Part shown: piece by piece, positions 9,033-20,775 of the stretch
Layout: each line of letters starts with the position of its first letter
How positions within the stretch are numbered: position 1 is the stretch's first letter
Assembly (NCBI GenBank): GCA_030068145.1
Contig: JAPJBO010000069.1
Location: 124,001-188,000 of the forward strand
Direction of reading: 5' to 3'
Length of the DNA stretch: 64,000 nucleotides
From: Diplonema papillatum
Taxonomy: Eukaryota > Euglenozoa > Diplonemea > Diplonemida > Diplonemidae
Position numbers and translations under genes: made by a program
The notes under the pieces: model-generated
Database searches by the model: none
What the model was told of the DNA's origin: nothing
Seen by the model: only the letters and a program-made list of their open reading frames with translations

Positions 9033-9568
9033 AACTGAGGCGCCCGAGTTGCCGCGCGATGTCGGGGGGGGACATGCTGCGTAGGCTTTCGCGTGAAGCC
9101 GTTGGTGGGTTATTACACACTCGTTGTGGCCACCATCCCCTGCTGTCGCAACGAGCGATTCCCATTGGAAGGGAGTGCAAGTTCGCTTGAGAGTCCGGGG
9201 GTTTAAGCTGTGGGGTCGGACGGTATTTCTCGCTACTTCTGCGTGTGCAAAGCTTGAGCTTGCGCGTTTGTTTTTCCTTTTTTTCCTTTCTCAGGCAGGG
9301 TAAAGGGGGTCGAATAATAACAGTAATTTGACGCAGTCAGAATCTACTACTATTTTTTGACCCTGCTACTGTTCGACACATCACGCCTCCCCGGGGATAA
9401 TCTTTTCGTACTCGACAACCGAATAATAACACGAGTGTTATTATTCGACCCATCCCTTTACTAGCTCTGTCCTGGTCTCGTCCATTTTCCACAACAACAA
9501 TTTTCTTTAGAGATGCTAATTCGTGCACTCCCTAACACTACAGCTTTACGTACACTGGTTGAAGCTGC

Positions 9569-9772
9569 TCACTGCACTGCCACAAGTAGCCTGGCAAGAC
9601 AGTCGAGAGAAGCACAAAACCGACTGACGATGACGCTGGCACCGAGGCGCAAAGATCTTAGCGAATTTTGAACGACTTGTGTTAAACCGATGACAGCGAG
9701 TGTTATAAACAAGCCAACTGTACCCGCAGAAATCTTTGAACGGTCGCTAAATTTATAGGTGTGGTTGGCCAT
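9569..9772 (-). CDS. Possible small single-pass membrane protein
   Basis: 67 codons from ATG at 9772: a polar N-terminus (MANHTYKFSDRSKISAG), one hydrophobic helix (TVGLFITLAVIGLTQVV, about residues 19-35) and a basic, weakly hydrophobic tail. This layout is common among small accessory subunits of mitochondrial complexes, but no family was recognised, and the 3' part may be intron read-through. Surrounding DNA is repeat-rich and no neighbour suggests a function. It may be a chance frame. Confidence 0.3.
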   Translation of the reverse strand: MANHTYKFSDRSKISAGTVGLFITLAVIGLTQVVQNSLRSLRLGASVIVSRFCASLDCLARLLVAVQ

Positions 9773-9979
9773 GCGTTGCCAGCCCCCCTCGCCTCTAGTG
9801 CACTGCGTGGAACGGTCCCTCACTGGGTGGTTCCCTTGTATTCGCGTCCCCGACTCACGCACGTGGTGGACACTGGTCTCTCGTCGAATACTGGAAACTG
9901 CTGGACAACTGAGTCTGCAACTACACTTTTCTTTTGCTTTCGTATATTTTTGCTTGACAGGAGGATCTGCAACTGCTCG

Positions 9980-10345
<366 letters not shown>

Positions 10346-10559
10346 AACTCAATGATGGGTAACTGACGCGGAGTATAGCCCAGTGTGCATGTGTGTGTGC
10401 GTGGTGCAGGCAGCCCAACTCAACCCAGTATACCTGATGGTGTGTGTGTGCGTGTGAGTCATGGCTTAGAGTGGAAGCGAAGTATAGCCATTTGTTTGTT
10501 TGTGTTTGTGTGTTTATGCGTACGTGGATGTTGAGTGTGTGCGTGCTTAAGAGGCAGGG

Positions 10560-11475
10560 GCAGACATGGTAAAGTACACGCAACAATGGTCTGCTTCGCG
10601 AATGAGGCAGCTCGGAAGAAAGAGGTCGCTTCAGCTACGATGGCGGCACTTTCAGCAAAGAAGCTGCCCCTACAACTGCTCACGTCGCACAGGAAAGCGG
10701 AATGGGGTCCGGGACTTGCTTGTACGCCCTGGCGATGCGGATTTTCTGCCTGCTTTGACCTGTTTTCAATTTTGCAGCCTCCCCACTGACTTCTTGTGAG
10801 AAGCAGTGAAGAGCCTTCCCTCCGCCATCGACCGACACGCACGAACAGAGCCGACAGGCACATGACAAAACGAAGCGCCTGTCAGCACCGTTGGAGGCCG
10901 TCTTTAGAAAACCGCCGTGTTGTGGAAGGTTGGTCAGGAAGCGGTGGCACTGCTGCAGGGGGGACCAGTCTTCAAGGGGCTGCAGTACGACTTCGTGTCC
11001 CGGAAGCCAATTCTCAACATTTTTTGTGACATAGAGGGATATAGAGGGCGACTTCGTCCTCCGAACCGTTTGCAATCGCTTCAAAACTGGGTTTTATACG
11101 CAGCTCGCCCCTGACGCAGCCGCTTGGAAGCGTCGACTCACACGCCCTTGGGGGGAAGGTTGCTGCTGCGGCCTTGGTGGGTGTCTGTGGCAAGCCAGCT
11201 AAGCAGACCTCCCAAGGCAGGGGGGGAACCTACGGCGGTGAAGTAACGAAGCTCATCCGAGTGTCTGATGAAAACCCCTTGTCTATATCACCCAGCGACT
11301 GTGACGCGCGTGCAAAATGTCGGACGCTAGCGTCTGTCAAGAGCACGCGTGACTCAGCCGTGTTTTTAAAGGTGAGATGAGGCAGGCTCACTCTCGAAGG
11401 ACCATACCACATGTGCAGGAAACGACCTTCGGGACCTGGGCAACCTCCTCATCAGTGCAGGGCGCAAGCCTTCGC
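10560..11475. other. No gene seen
   Basis: No conserved protein segment, RNA gene or shared repeat found between the GT-rich tract and the rRNA fragment. Confidence 0.5.
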
Positions 11476-11479
11476 GACC

Positions 11480-11645
11480 GAAGAGATAGCCTCGACACGT
11501 GCTTCGCGCGTTAGATGCAACGGATGATATCTGAATCTGTCGATGAACACAGTTGGTGGACAGTCTGGTTTCAGCACCAATGAGTAACTTACTGCCGCTG
11601 CTGTTAAAAAAAACAGCTCGTCGTTGAATACAGAGCTCAGGTTGC
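11480..11645 (+). pseudogene. 18S (SSU) rRNA fragment, degenerate
   Basis: GAGATAGCCTCGACACGTGC through GATGATATCTGAATCTGTCG, AACACAGTTGGTGGACA, CAGCACC and ACTGCCGCTGCTGTTAAAAA follows the order of 18S rRNA around the 530 loop and the start of V4. It parallels the better copy at 45340-45600 plus 47579-47650. The stretch between CAGCACC and the CTGCTGTTAAA block is short and altered, so the 530 loop itself is destroyed: a dead fragment. Confidence 0.7.
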
Positions 11646-12259
11646 AAGAGATTGGACTCCCCACGGGAGGAAGAAGTTCTTGTCCACCGGTTTTGGAGAT
11701 GCAGAAGAAAGCGGGAGTTTCGCCCAGCCCAGTGCCGGCTCTGCACGGTTACAGTGCACTACTACAGCGCACCACTAAAAAAGAGCTGGCAGGAAACCGG
11801 AAATCGAGAATTTTCGTTGAACGCATGATCATGATCATGGTCAGAGGGTCGGTTTTCCTCGCTCGTTGTACGTGGAGTAAAAAGAAATCCTATCTTAACC
11901 CTGAAGAAATAGGGTGCTCTACTACTATCTTTTGTTTTGGTTGCCTGTTGCCTCTTTTCAAAGTCCTTTTGAATAGTTCCGTCACTGTACTCGTTCGCTA
12001 TCGGCCTCAGGGTATACTCAGCCCTAGCGAGGATACCTGCCGACTTGCTCATCATTCCCAAACTGAGCAACCCTTGGTAGCAAGGAGACCTACATGGCTC
12101 GTCAAGGAAATATGGGACTGGTTGTGTCCTCGGGTAGACGCTTCGGCGGTTCCGCGCTTCAGCAGTCAAACCTCGGGTAGTCGCCAGCATGGGACCCGAG
12201 TCAAGGTCATTGCGGGAAGACCAGGGACCAGTGCATGAAGTGGAGCGGCGCGGGCAAGC

Positions 12260-13535
12260 TTCCGCCCAGCCAGTTTAGTCTTGTACATGCTCAAACTTGT
12301 CTCGTATAGGCCCGACTAGTCTTGTACATGCCCGGAATAGTTTTGTACATGCTCAGTTTAGCCATGTACATGTTCGGACTTGTCTCGTATATGCCCGACT
12401 AGTCTTGCACATGCCCCGACTGTGCCCAGTTTAGTCTTGTACATGCCCCGACTGGTCTTGAACGTGCCCGGATTAGTCTTGATGCCCAGTTTAGTCTTGT
12501 AGATGCCCCGACTGGTCTTGAACGTGCCCGGATTAGTATTGTACATGCCGAGTTTAGTCTTGTACATGCCCCGACTGGTCTTGAACGCGCCCAGTTTAGT
12601 CTTGTTCATGCCCGGATTAGTCTTGTACATGCCCAGTTTAGTCTTGTACATGCCCCGACTGGTCTTGAACGCGCCCAGTTTAGTCTTGTTCATGTCCGGA
12701 TTAGTCTTGTACATGCCCAGTTTAGTCTTGTACATGCCCCGACTGGTCTTGAACGTGCCCAGTTTAGTCGTGTTCATGCCCGGATTAGTCTTGTACATGC
12801 CCAGTTTAGTCTTGTACATGCCCCGACTGGTCTTGAACGTGCCCAGTTTAGTCGTGTTCATGCCCGGATTAGTCTTGTACATGCCCAGTTTAGTCTTGAA
12901 CATGCCCCGACTGGTCTTGAACGTGCCCGGATTAGTCTTGATGCCCAGTTTAGTCTTGTAGATGCCCCGACTGGTCTTGAACGTGCCCAGTTTAGTCGTG
13001 TTCATGCCCGGATTAGTCTTGTACATGCCCAGTTTAGTCTTGTACATGCCCCGACTGGTCTCGAACGTGCCCAGTTTAGTCTTGTTCATGTCCGGATTAG
13101 TCTTGTAAATGCCCAGTTTAGTCTTGTACATGCCCCGACTGGTCTTGAACGTGCCAAGTTTAGTCGTTCATGCCCGGATTAGTCTTGTACATGCCCAGTT
13201 TAGTCTTGAACATGCCCCGACTGGTCTTGAACGTGCCCGGATTAGTCTTGATGCCCAGTTTAGTCTTGTAGATGCCCCGACTGGTCTTGAACGTGCCCGG
13301 ATTAGTATTGTACATGCCGAGTTTAGTCTTGTGCATGCCCGGATTAGTCTTGTACATGCCCCGACTGGTCTTGAACGCGCCCAGTTTAGTCTTGTTCATG
13401 TCCGGATTAGTCTTGTACATGCCCAGTTTAGTCTTGTACATGCCCCGACTGGTCTTGAACGTGCCCAGTTTAGTCTTGTTCATGTCCGGATTAGTCTTGT
13501 ACATGCCCAGTTTAGTCTTGTACATGCCCGCCCGG
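12260..13535. repeat. Minisatellite, about 1.3 kb, 20-21 bp basic unit
   Basis: Tandem units of the form GCCCAGTTTAGTCTTGTACAT alternating with variants (CCCGGATTAGTCTTGTACAT, CCCCGACTGGTCTTGAACGT) in a higher-order period near 84 bp. Frames are open on both strands only because the unit has no stops; the predicted repeats (TKLGMYKTNPG type) are not taken as protein. Confidence 0.95.
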
Positions 13536-13644
13536 CAGTCTTGCCCGGGCGCAGTCTTGGGCGAACGGGGACGCTGGTGGCGCTGCTCGGCGGGGCTTTT
13601 CGACGCAGGCGGAGCGCACGTCGGCGGGATGCTGGGGAGGAAAT

Positions 13645-13712
13645 CTTAGTCCAATGGTTAGGCAGATCACTGCCTCTCATCAAGTCTGTTTCGAAGAGGA
13701 TGTTGTTATGAA
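13645..13712 (+). pseudogene. tRNA-like sequence followed by an A-run
   Basis: TCTTAGTCCAATGGTTAGGC resembles the D-arm/A-box of eukaryotic tRNA-Glu/Asp, and TTTCGAAG sits about where a T-loop would be, followed by an A9 run. Stems do not pair well, so this is a tRNA-derived retroposon head or chance similarity, not a working tRNA. Confidence 0.3.
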
Positions 13713-13937
13713 AAAAAAAGAAACCCAAAAATGGGAGAGAAAGGTTTCTATCTTTTTCTTCCATCGCGTGCGTCAGCAAAAGGTTCGAACATCTTTTCCC
13801 ACGTGGGATCCCCAGCGCTACACGTAGTCGAGTACACGGTGGAGTCCAGCCTCAGAAGCTGGAGTGGAGAGGAAAAAAGCGGGTGTCACACTCGCCTTTC
13901 GGGGGGATGTACCGTTTTGGTTGTAGTACATCCCTTT

Positions 13938-13992
13938 TTAGAGTGCAAGTTCGCTTAGGGATCCGGGGTTTTATAGTCTCCGGGTGACCGTA
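13938..13992 (+). repeat. Family I short repeat
   Basis: AGTGCAAGTTCGCTTAGGGA, then TCCGGGGTTTTATAGTCTCC and GGGTGACCG. Confidence 0.55.
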
Positions 13993-14084
13993 GTCATAAC
14001 GGTTCCTTTAAGGTATTGTATGTTTGTGTGTATATCTTTGCTTCCTATTGCCGACTATTCGACTTACTTTAGCGCGCGCTCTTT

Positions 14085-14250
14085 TTTCCTATGTGCTTTG
14101 CCAAATCCATGGCTCTTGTGACCGACACCGAGTTCACGTTCGCGAGGAAAGCGATCTCGGGCCCCCCACGTGCATACATGTTTAGCATTGAGTTCTTTAA
14201 GGTGCAAGTGCCATCAATGTTTAGCAGGGGTTTTAGGTGTGACTCGGGCA
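14085..14250 (+). repeat. Interspersed repeat family J
   Basis: Second copy of the unit at 7000-7115 (GACCGACACCGAGTTC, GGGCCCCCCACGTGCATACA). Confidence 0.5.
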
Positions 14251-14384
14251 CACGCTTTTTTGCTCCAGCTTCTGTGGCTGGACCTCACCGTGTGTAGACC
14301 ACGAATGGTTGTGTGTCTTTTCGACGTTAGGTTTGTTTGTTTGACGCTCAGCTCAGTGCGTGTTCTTTATTGTGGACGTCGGCT

Positions 14385-14445
14385 TTTAGGGGGGAGGGAA
14401 CGGCAAATTCCTTGCGGTACACCTGCCTGGCGCGGGTGCAAGATG
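14385..14445 (-). pseudogene. Fragment of the cyclin gene C-terminus
   Basis: On the minus strand it encodes RQVYRKEFAVPSP, matching RQLKVYSKEFARPPA near the C-terminus of the cyclin at 15638-16234. The DNA match covers about 57 bp at roughly 75% by eye (GTGTACCGCAAGGAATTTGC against GTGTACAGCAAGGAATTCGC). No cyclin box lies beside it. It is a dead partial copy 1.2 kb downstream of the gene, in the same orientation. Confidence 0.5.
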
Positions 14446-14684
14446 ACTTGGCAACTGTGGAGCCCAGTTGTGTCTGTGCTACCGGTCCATAGCCTCCTGA
14501 AACACCGTGATTAGTTTGGATTAGTTTGGGTTTAGAATGCAAAGAATTTGTGGTGGTACGTGGCTACCTCTTGCGCATGCTTTCGCCTCTTCAGCTCGTC
14601 TTGATCGCCACGTTCAGGCGCGCGCTCGGCGCTCCTCTTCTCCTTCGCCTGCTTTCGGTGCCTCCTGATAGGCCGAAGAACACA

Positions 14685-14790
14685 GCTCCAGGCAATTATA
14701 TGCAGCTTTGGGGGATAGGATGGACCGTGTTTCGCTGTGATAAACAGCGGCAGGCAATTCAATGCAGTTCCAGGAGATAGAGATGGACGT
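14685..14790 (+). repeat. Interspersed repeat family K
   Basis: Contains two related sub-units with CCAGGCAAT..ATGCAG and CAGGAGATAGAGATGGAC; a similar pair occurs at 25685-25810. Confidence 0.5.
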
Positions 14791-15105
14791 TACGCCAACA
14801 GACGTATGCATTCAGGAGCGAGCCCAGCAAGACAACGTGGGGAGAGGCACGCGCACGTAACCCCGCGTGATTCGAGACACGGTTTGTCTCCCAGGCGGTA
14901 TCCGAAGAATAGACTACCAGAGAGACACACGAAAGACCGTAAAAAAGGATGCACGTCCCCTGTCTGACAAACCAGAGGTATCGCATCGGGGCGGCAGAGA
15001 AACGCAAAGCCCGTGCGCTTCAGCGAGGTCGGCGGTCAATTCTTCAACGGCGTTGTGAACAGGTTGGCAGGGCTCAAGGGGAGAAACCCTTAGTAGTTAG
15101 TTTAA

Positions 15106-15528
15106 CCCCTTACGGACGGGGATCTGAATCGGAGTTGCCAACCACCTCACGGTGGTCCCCGTCCACGTGCGCGAGCACGGCTAATGGCAACAGTGCACAG
15201 TGCGCTGCTCAGGGTAGTTGAAGGCCTGTCAGTAGTCCCGAGGGACGGTAGTACTAACATCCCTTTCTGAACCCCATACGGACGGGAGACATGTCTTTAT
15301 GCCGTTGAAGGCAGAACCCGAGCTGGAGTTCGGACAATGTGCCTCCCACGTCAAAAGGATCAATGTTTGCTGCTGCCGATAGAATCTATTGATGTGCTAC
15401 GAAACCTTTGCAAGGAGCGTCAGTTTCCTCGTTTTGGAGTCTTAAAACGGACAATTTAGCATGGCCCTGTGTTTTCCCGGAAGGCTGTCTGCACTGGACG
15501 ACTCCCCTTCCCTTCCGTCCGTAAGGGT
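15106..15528. mobile_element. TTAA-flanked MITE (piggyBac-type ends)
   Basis: A 423-bp non-coding unit with TTAA immediately outside both ends (15102-15105, 15529-15532) and inverted ends CCCCTTACGGACGG / ACCCTTACGGACGG (reverse complement of the right end). TTAA targets with C-rich tips are the hallmark of piggyBac elements. Sub-repeats inside (CAGGGTAGTTGAAGGCCTGT, CAGTAGTCCCGAGGGACG) recur at 58500-58590 and partly at 30935-30965. No transposase is in the window, so the class call is inferred from the ends. Confidence 0.65.
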
Positions 15529-15637
15529 TTAATGTTTTGACAGAACACTGCCGCTCATGCTGGCAGCAAGTCGTCTTCGAAGAAGATGTGGGAGCGGGAA
15601 GGGGAGGGGGAGGCTCGTGGAGCAGAATGTGCTTTGC

Positions 15638-16234
15638 CTACGGCTGGGCGATGGCGTATCGCTTGAAAGGCGCGTGCTTCCGGCGCAAGGAGGTTGGCGG
15701 GCTGTCGTCTGAAACGGCTGGCGGGCGTGCGAATTCCTTGCTGTACACCTTCAGCTGGCGAGGGTCCACGTGCAGCTGGAAGTTGATGTCTATAAACAGG
15801 GCACGCTCGAGCCTGTTCAGGTCCGGAAGTGTCACGCCCCCAACAGCCGCATAGTGCTTGTTGGGGTACGGCTTGTCATGGAACCACTTCGCGGCGAGGG
15901 TGAGGCATGCAAGCAGCAGGCGGTGGACGTTCAGCTTGTTGATGGCGAGGCCCGTCGAGACGCAGCACCGGTCCAGATAGATGAGGGAAATCAGCAGGAT
16001 TTCCGGCTCGCTGTGCGCATAGCGGATCCAGCGAGAGAGGTAATCAGACAGCCGAATGCTCCGAGCGTTCGAGTTCTGGTAGACGGACGGGGCCTCCAGC
16101 GCATTGTCAGAGACAGACGACAAGCCCGCGGAGCTTGTAGAACGCGCTGAGTTCAACGGAGACGCACCATTCGCATCCGCAGCTTTAGAAGACAGCGCAG
16201 AGAGCACCTGTGCGATGACTTCGACTAGGCTCAT
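15638..16234 (-). CDS. PHO80-type (P/U-type) cyclin
   Basis: 198 aa from ATG at 16234; the frame extends 8 codons further only through a TTG. After a Ser/Ala-rich N-terminus, the cyclin box runs from about residue 62 (SDYLSRWIRYAHSEPEILLI) through LDRCC, INKLNVHRLLLACLTLAAKW to LNRLERALFIDINFQLHV (about 165). WIRYA, the Asp-Arg pair, LAxKW and the LExxxL helix are typical of PHO80-like cyclins, which bind and activate a cyclin-dependent kinase in cell-cycle or nutrient control; kinetoplastid CYC2 is of this type and size. No intron is needed. The tail (SLRRKHAPFKRYAIAQP) is basic. A broken copy of its C-terminus lies at 14385-14445. No adjacent CDK gene is present. Confidence 0.9.
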   Translation of the reverse strand: MSLVEVIAQVLSALSSKAADANGASPLNSARSTSSAGLSSVSDNALEAPSVYQNSNARSIRLSDYLSRWIRYAHSEPEILLISLIYLDRCCVSTGLAINKLNVHRLLLACLTLAAKWFHDKPYPNKHYAAVGGVTLPDLNRLERALFIDINFQLHVDPRQLKVYSKEFARPPAVSDDSPPTSLRRKHAPFKRYAIAQP

Positions 16235-16605
16235 TGCCGTTGGCAGTCCAGGCTTCAACGAGTCTCCTCTCTTTCCCCACGCGGCAGTGCCAGACTAGCC
16301 CACCCGGAGGCCGTTGATTGCTTTTTTGGCAGGACTTTTCTGCCGGTGAAAGCGCTTTGGTTAAGCTTTATTCTTTCCTTATTTATTTTCTCTCGTTCTT
16401 TACACCGAGCACTGACCCGCTGGGCTTTTTAGATTGAAGGTTTTCGCGAAGCGAAGTGCCGGTGGGCCCGCTTCTATAGTCGCCCTCGGTTTCAACTTTA
16501 CGGGTTTGAACTTTGCTTGCTTTTTCCTGGCCTTCTGTGGACTCCTTCTCAATTGCTGCTGACGTGGATTTTGCTTTGCTTGCGCTGAGAGAGTCGTGGC
16601 TTCTT

Positions 16606-16639
16606 GTTTTGTGTGTGTGTGTGTGTGTTCTTGCTTCTC

Positions 16640-16674
<35 letters not shown>
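16606..16674 (+). repeat. GT-rich microsatellite
   Basis: Two GT runs separated by a TCTTGCTTCTC unit that recurs after the second run. Confidence 0.9.
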
Positions 16675-16676
<2 letters not shown>

Positions 16677-16699
16677 CTTGCTTCTCTTCTTTTTCCCGA

Positions 16700-19360
16700 G
16701 TTACAAAAACTGAGCAGGGGGGCGCAAACGTGAGCTGTCTTTTTGCAAGCAAGCCCTTTCCTCCCTTCTCCCTTCTTTTATGCCACTTTCTACCCGCTGC
16801 CTCCTTGTCCGGTCTCGTGTCGCTGGTTGAAGGTCAGCGCGGCGGCGATGGCTGAGAGGACCACTCTTCAACTCGTTCTGGCGGGTGCTCTCACAAAAAA
16901 CACAATGAGATGCTCAGTTTCTGCTTTTCTTTCAGTTCCGGACAGAGTCCTCGTTTATCTGTAGTGTGTATGACGGGGTGAGCTGGAATTCTTTGGGAAA
17001 TGTCACACGGGGCTGGATGAGCCTCGATCTTCTGCTGCTGAGTGCTTATACGGGTGCAACCCTGTATTCGTGGTTGTTTGGATTTCGTGTCTTTTCCCCT
17101 TTGCTTTTCGCCCTTGTCGTGTGACTGTTCTCCTCCGTTCCTTGCTATGGGAGCCGGTGGAGATGCCAAAAGTGGGATAGAGGGCTGGGAGGAGGATACG
17201 TTTGGCTTTCTTTGTTTCCCTGGGGTGTGTTAGTTGGCAAATACAGGACGTCCGGGAAGTTGACAACCACTCTTTCGATGCAGCAATTCTATCATTCCCC
17301 AGACTTTGCGCTCAAAGACATGCACGGGGATACAAACACGCGAGTAAGAGAACCCTGGTCCTTTGGTCTGCTGGGGTCACCTACAAAACATTGCGTGAGA
17401 AACAAAAGAAAACCACAAGAGAACTGCCCTAATTCTTCAGTCCGGCCACGCCTCGCGCTCAACTAGACACGCTACGCGGGAAGCTTCGTGCTGCGAACCT
17501 TCGGTCTGCTGGCGTCGTGTTCAGGCGTGCACACAACACATAAAGTTGCACTTTCATCAGCACATGACCGATTCATTTTCTCCTTCCAGTTACGTCGTTC
17601 GAGCCTGTGCTGTGGCATTTATGCTCATCCTAATCGGCATCTCCCTTCTTGAACCGCGAACGATCCCTTCAGTGTAATGTTAACACCGCCATTTGAGAGT
17701 ATCGAAGCGAGGAGGTGCCAGCTTCGTTAGCTAGAAAGAGCTACTCTCTGATCATTCAGTCTAGTCACACACCTCGTGCTGAAGCAAAGCAAAAGACACA
17801 CTACGAGGAGAAGCAGTGTGCTCTGATCCCTCAGTCTCAGTCTAGGTGACAAGGCATGCGCACGGCACATTGCGCGGGGGTACCAACAAGAACAAGGGCA
17901 AGAGGATGCGGGTTGGAAAGACGTTACTTCTCATATGGCTTCGTTCTTTCGAGGTGACGGGAGCAGCGAGGCGGACGGACCGCAAACAAAAACAGAAGAC
18001 TGCACACAGCGTTTGCAGGCACCTCATTTCCTTTTACGTACTGGCCGGAAGGGCCGTCTTCTATCTTTCGCGCCCAGTTTCTTTCTGCGGCTTTGACTCT
18101 CCTGAACCCTCTTTCCCACCCCCCCTTCCGCAACCCACTTTCATTGGAGCTCGTTTGAGGTTGGTTCAAAACGGGATGTGCAGCTTTGTCTTGTAGAGAA
18201 TGTCACACAGTCCTTGACAGATGTCTGTGGCCGAGTATTTCCCCGCGCACGCGTATGCTCGCGTATGTTGATGTTGACCGATTTCCCACTTCTTTTGCAG
18301 GCTAGGAATCGTACACCGCAGCTCAGTCACTAAAAGACGAGCACGTTGACGAAGGCTAGTGGCAGGCAAGGCAGCCCAAGCACCGAGCATGTTGCTGATC
18401 AACTGACCAAGCCGTCCCTCAGGGTAGAGACGAACCGCATCAATGCTCGCTGGAGCCCCCCACCCGCGGAAAACAACAGAAACGACGTACGCGTACACCC
18501 AAGCTAGAGAGAAGCGCAGGAAGCCTTACGTGACGTTCTAACAAAGCCACAGGACGCGCGAGCTAGCAAAAAGCGCGCCCGGTGGGAGGGGGTGGCTAAT
18601 AACACGTGCGTCGTGGTGTCTTTCGTTTGTTTCTTGCGGGTTTTCTTTCAGCTGGGGTGTTCCTGATTGAGCGTCGTTCTCTTTTAGAGTTGTCGTTCGC
18701 TTGAGAATCCGGGATTTTAGAGTCTCCGGGTGACGTTCGTCGAATGGGTTCTTTTAAAGCTAATACGTACTGGGTGGGTTTGGGGGGGGCATGCACGGCT
18801 TTTTGGATGTGGACCTGCTTTTGGAGTAAATGATCGAGGCAGGTCAGAAGGCGATAAAGCAGGAGCTGCGCCGCGTCGAAGGCGGGCGGAATTGAGCACG
18901 TGGCGCAGAAAAGGCAGGTGGTGTTGTGTGCACAACACCACCAATGCAGCAGCAGCGGCAGCAGCAGGCTTGGCAATACCACCCGACAGCTGCGACACGC
19001 ATGACACAACGCTGGAGCCCCGGCAATCGCACGGCGTAAGCAAGGATTCTGATTCCGGTCCTGAACGCGAACTTGCCACAGAGCTGCCAGCAACGATTGC
19101 AACCGTCACGCGCCGCGCCCACGAAGGGCCAAAAGTTACCCCATCCCGATTTACCGGAAAGGGATTTGATGTCAAATACACTTGTTGAGACTCGAAACGT
19201 GAGAGGCCCCGCACTGCTACTCCAAGGCTGCTCCCTCGTCTTCTGCTCGCAATCTGCCAAGCACCGTGCGTGAGCCGAGCGCGGGTAGCGTGACACCACT
19301 CGCCGACACCTCACGGAGCTGCGTGAAAACGTTGGAGCACAAACAGGCCTCGCTTTCAAC
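16700..19360. other. No gene seen
   Basis: About 2.7 kb without a coding segment I can support; long minus-strand frames at 18600-19360 are Cys/Ala/Arg-rich with no recognisable motif. The only shared element is a family I motif at 18692-18735. Confidence 0.5.
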
Positions 19361-19363
19361 ACT

Positions 19364-19372
19364 CACTCTAAA
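19364..19372 (+). repeat. MULE target-site duplication, left
   Basis: CACTCTAAA, repeated exactly at 25020-25028. Confidence 0.85.
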
Positions 19373-19412
19373 GGGATAATTAGCTTATAGCCACCAAGAA
19401 ACTTTTTATTCA

Positions 19413-19725
19413 GCTTATACCTACCCCCCCCCGTGTTTAAGATCGCGTTTTTCCGTGTTTAAGATCGCCCCCCAAAAAAACCGATCTTATACACGGGGGG
19501 GGACAAAAAACACTCCAAAAAATTTTTTCCCGCTGCGCGGGGCCCTGAACCCCCCCCCCCGCAGTAAAAACGCCCAAAAAAAAAAAAGATTTCCCGCTGC
19601 GCGGGACCCCACCCCACTCCCCCCGTGTATAAGATCGCTCATTTCTCAAAAAAACCGATCTTATACACGGGGGGGGAGGGCGCGATCTTAAACACGGGGG
19701 GTGGTAGGTATAAGCTAAATACTCG
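19413..19725. repeat. Nested palindrome in the MULE left arm
   Basis: AGCTTATACCTACC at the left is the inverse of GGTAGGTATAAGCT at the right. Inside it, GTGTTTAAGATCGCG pairs with CGCGATCTTAAACAC, and a hairpin with 19-bp stem (CCCCCCGTGTATAAGATCG) and about 19-nt loop is centred near 19650. Confidence 0.75.
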
Positions 19726-20224
19726 TTTCCAGCGGTGCATGCTCTGACCCGGGGCTCCACACTCTTTACTGAGCACACCGTGGACTTCGCCAACGGGAGA
19801 CAAATCTTCCATTGCGTGTATCACTTCGAATCTCTTCGAATAAACGCCCGCATGGATCGCTTGGCGGGCAAGCGAAATAACCGAGTCTGTTCCTGAGAGC
19901 TGGAGAGTGGCATATGAGCCAATCCTCCTTGTTGTTATCTTGTGTGTTCGCCGGAAACGCGACCACCAAGTTTCTAGATTCTTTGGCGGGTCCAGGTGAT
20001 GCCCTTCGTTCCCCTCATATTCGTGCTGCGACGAGAGGCTCTTCTCCGTGAGACGGGTGTGTCAACTTCAATGAACTCAATAGGACGGCCAGGATCAAAT
20101 ACCCCTTGATTCCCCTTTCTGCAGAGGTTTTGCATTCGGAAGACCAGCAGAAGGAAAAAAACCGCAACTTACCACGGGCAACCAAGGATCTGTGTATCTC
20201 CCAACTTGGGGGGCCCAAGAGATA

Positions 20225-20450
20225 TTTTCCCGCCAGAACCTCCCAGAGAAAAGTACCCCAAAAAAAAAAAATTCCGCTGCGCGGGGCCAAAATCCCCCCC
20301 CACAGTAAAACACCCAAAAAAAAAAATTTCCCGCTGCGCGGGACCCCACCCACTCCCCCCCCGTGTATAAGATCGCCCTCATTTCTCAAAAAAACCGATC
20401 TTATACACGGGGGGGGAGGGCGCGATCTTAAACACGGGGGGGGGGTAGGT
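20225..20450. repeat. Second copy of the MULE left-arm palindrome
   Basis: Repeats the right part of 19413-19725: CCGCTGCGCGGGG blocks, the GTGTATAAGATCG hairpin (about 20357-20417) and CGCGATCTTAAACACGGGGG. It joins an inner copy of the terminal repeat at 20455-20487. Confidence 0.75.
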
Positions 20451-20488
20451 AGCCACAAAAAACTTTTTATTTAGCTTATAGCCACCTG

Positions 20489-20775
20489 GTGAAAACTTGG
20501 TCGAAAATTTTGGTCAAATTTTTTTGGTCAAAAAATTGGCCAAAATTTTTGGTCAAAAAAAATGGGTCAAAATTTTTGGTCATAATTTTTGGTCAAAAAT
20601 TTTTGGTCAAAAAAAATCGGTCAAAAAAAATCGGTCAAAATTTTTGGCCAAAAATTTTGGTCAAAAAAATCGGTCAAAATTTTTTGGTCAAGACTTTGAG
20701 TCAAATTTTTTTGGTCAAAAAATTTGATCAAAAAAAATCGGTCAAATTTTTAGGTCAAAATTTTTGGTCAATTGT
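20489..20775 (+). repeat. MULE left subterminal array
   Basis: Degenerate tandem units TTTTTGGTCAAAA with TCGG interruptions, AT-rich; the inverse arrangement is at 24420-24815. Confidence 0.9.

Noticed and set aside
12358-13711. Open frames on both strands with regular 10-residue repeats
   Set aside because: The 20-21-bp minisatellite has no stop codon in these frames; no start, domain or codon signal supports a protein.
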